Below are positions 62,135 to 64,000 of a DNA stretch of 64,000 nucleotides, one piece after another (positions within the stretch are counted from its first letter, which is position 1; the number at the start of each line of letters is the position of its first letter). Under the pieces are notes generated by a model. It did no database searches, was not told the DNA's origin, and was given only the letters and a program-made list of their open reading frames with translations. The DNA lies in assembly GCA_016758965.1 (NCBI GenBank), contig JAEPRB010000007.1:186001-250000 (forward strand), written 5' to 3'. The position numbers and the translations under genes were made by a program. Source of the stretch: Circinella minor. Lineage: Eukaryota > Mucoromycota > Mucoromycetes > Mucorales > Lichtheimiaceae.

Positions 62135-64000
62135 TTAACGACATTGGTTTTTATGTACTCCTAAACAACGTGTGCAGAATCCACTTGTACTACATTTTCC
62201 ACAACCTTTTCGACAATTCTTGCATACATTCTTCTTACGCATCTTGCCACCCGTTTTCCGTTCCAATACGAAACATTTACAATGAGCTAAATCAACATGC
62301 TCAATACATCCAGGACACCATTGTCCAAAACATCCACCAGCACAGCCTGATAATTCGCACGTAGGACAAGCGACGATACCACACCTTGAACACTGATTAG
62401 ATATATACCCTCCATCGTTGGTTCGACATTGTACATGATAAACATTATTACATTTTTCACATGGTTTCTTTGCTGCTAAGCAGGCTTGATTATGTGGTTG
62501 GTTACATATAGAAAGGGCCTTTTCACATTGTCCACACTTTTTTGTTGTAATTTGAATTGATTTTCCACGACATTGGGGCATATTACAAATGCGTGTAGAG
62601 CATCTATTATATGTATATATTATATTAGAAACCCAGCGTGGACCATTCAACAATTTTAATAAAAAAAAAAAACTTTACCGATCACATTTGGGAGCACATT
62701 GTGTACATTTATGAATATGTAATGGACCGCAAGCAAAGCACATGAGCATTGGACCGGATACACCCACGTGACAAAAATCACATAAATAACAATCAATTTG
62801 AACCGGTCTCCCTGCCAATTGTTCCAATGCTGTCCGTATCCCTTCTACATCTTGACCAAAAGATTGTGGTAAATTTGGCTTCTTTTCCGCTTCCTTTTTA
62901 TCAATACCTCGTCGAAGTGCCTTGCCCAACTCAATTTTTTCCAATTGAATCGGTGCTCCTCTCTGTCCTGTTGTAGCCAGTTGCATTAATTTACCACATA
63001 ATGGGAATGAATAAACCTGCCAACAGCTCTTGATTGACAAATGTCTTAGACTCAAAAAGTTTAACAATACATGAACAACCGAATCTGCAGTTACGGCAGA
63101 CCCATCCAATACTACCGTATACACTGCATGATATAACTGATATCCCTTTAATGTTTGTGTCATGGCATGAATCATAGGACTATCAACACGATATAAATCT
63201 TGGTGCAAAAACCAAATGTGACGCCAGACATGAGGACGGAACATAGCTTGTAAAAACGAACGACAAACGCTGGCAAGACGGACTCGTGTACGTGCGTCCA
63301 AAAACTTGCCAATGGTTGTCAAAACATTAGGAGGAAATCCGGCGAGTGTTTGAGGTCGTGGCTGCCATTGTCCTTGAGGTGAATGAATAAGCTTTTCGGT
63401 AATGGATGAAAGTGATCGTTGAGATAAGAGCTGGACTGATTCAGGACGCATAGCTCGAACTCGTTGAGGTCCACCATGTTCGATTTTTGTTAACACAAAG
63501 GTTTCAGTGGCTGCATGGGATTCAAGTTGCTGTTGTTGTTGCGAATAACTCGTCGCTGTCATGGTGGTTGTAATAGGAGGAGTTGATACAGCGAGATTTT
63601 GGTGTCCTTGATAGCTATTGCTAGATAAGCTATTCTCGTATATACTTGCTACGCCAGGCGTTACGGATTGAGGGTGACGATTATGATGTTCTTGTTGTGG
63701 ATATCCTGAATAATGATTTCCAGCTACCATTTGAGGTTGATAACTGTAATTATGAAGAGGTGGATAAGATATTGCTTGTTGTGGCGGAGTCATGGAACGA
63801 TGTTGTTCTTCTTGTGGATATCCTGTATGTCCGTATACAGGTGGATGATTTATAATAGTCGGAGGTGAAGTCATTGAACGATTATGTTGTTCATCTTGAA
63901 GATAATTAGGATGATCCAATGATTTTTGTGAAGGTGGCTGTGTTTGATTGATAGGTGCTTGCGCCATATTATTTGGCACACCGGGCGTTGAAGACGGGGC
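62135..64000 (-). CDS. F-box protein with cysteine-rich C-terminus (5' end outside window)
   Basis: Two exons seen (reverse): beyond 64000 to 62679, and 62603-62135. The frame is open to the window edge; an ATG at 63967 could be the start but upstream codons continue in frame. The N-terminal ~170 residues are Q/P/H/Y-rich and disordered. An F-box-like motif follows (GFPPNVLTTIGKFLDARTR ... VCRSF ... VWRHIWF), then a leucine-rich-repeat-like stretch (LLNFLSLRHLSIKSC). The C-terminal ~200 residues contain about 40 cysteines in CxxC pairs with interspersed histidines, resembling tandem RING/IBR-like zinc sites. It may be a substrate receptor of an SCF ligase, possibly with its own RING-like module; that second part is inference. 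Confidence 0.85.

Overview
The window is nuclear DNA of a filamentous fungus, most likely an early-diverging Mucoromycota (Mucorales-like) species; the genus cannot be told from the sequence. Evidence: strongly A+T-rich intergenic DNA, genes broken by many 50-120 nt GT-AG introns, simple repeats in introns and spacers, a P450 resembling the CYP509-type enzymes known from Mucorales, and a mobile element whose recombinase-like protein recalls families I remember from Mucoromycota. No tRNA, rRNA or CRISPR was seen.

Layout. 1-3.3 kb: A+T-rich spacer. 3.3-9.6 kb: a cytochrome P450 and mitochondrial aconitase, both forward. 9.6-12.7 kb: spacer. 12.7-13.8 kb: a PAS-domain protein. 14.5-17.5 kb: a 2.97-kb mobile element with about 540-bp terminal inverted repeats, carrying a multi-exon serine-recombinase-like gene and, facing it, a 73-aa gene homologous only to that protein's N-terminal domain. 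18.6-22.1 kb: BTB/CAP-Gly protein. 22.4-26.8 kb (reverse): D-lactate dehydrogenase, a 61-aa membrane protein, and a peroxisomal acyl-CoA thioesterase ending in SKL. 28.5-30.0 kb (reverse): a membrane-anchored protein with two Nab2-like CCCH fingers. 30.8-32.3 kb: Rab11/Ypt31 GTPase. 32.5-35.3 kb (reverse): Num1/Mcp5-type cortical PH protein. 35.9-41.3 kb (reverse): USP7/Ubp15 deubiquitinase in 20 exons. 42.4-43.6 kb and 56.4-57.5 kb (reverse): two arrestin-fold proteins. 45.6-48.0 kb (reverse): Cwc15 and dephospho-CoA kinase. 49.9-52.6 kb: sugar transporter. 54.9-55.9 kb (reverse): Rho-family GTPase. 58.5-61.9 kb: an RNase H-like-fold candidate and a PPxY-bearing membrane protein. 62.1-64.0 kb (reverse, runs off the end): F-box protein with a cysteine-rich C-terminus.

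Themes. These are individually transcribed eukaryotic genes, not operons. Several concern ubiquitin-directed membrane traffic: an alpha-arrestin with PPVY and PPSY, a membrane protein with PPSY and PPPTY, the Ubp15-type protease, an F-box protein, Rab11 and a sugar transporter of the kind such adaptors regulate. The strongest leads are the long-TIR element with its domain-only companion gene and iterated subterminal repeats, and unusual gene structures: an inferred 1-nt exon in the P450, an 8-nt exon in the transporter, and a start codon alone on its exon in Cwc15. Exon limits were placed by hand from splice-site consensus, reading phase and protein continuity. For all complete genes except the recombinase-like one the coding lengths sum to a multiple of three; the last digit of a boundary may still be off by one.
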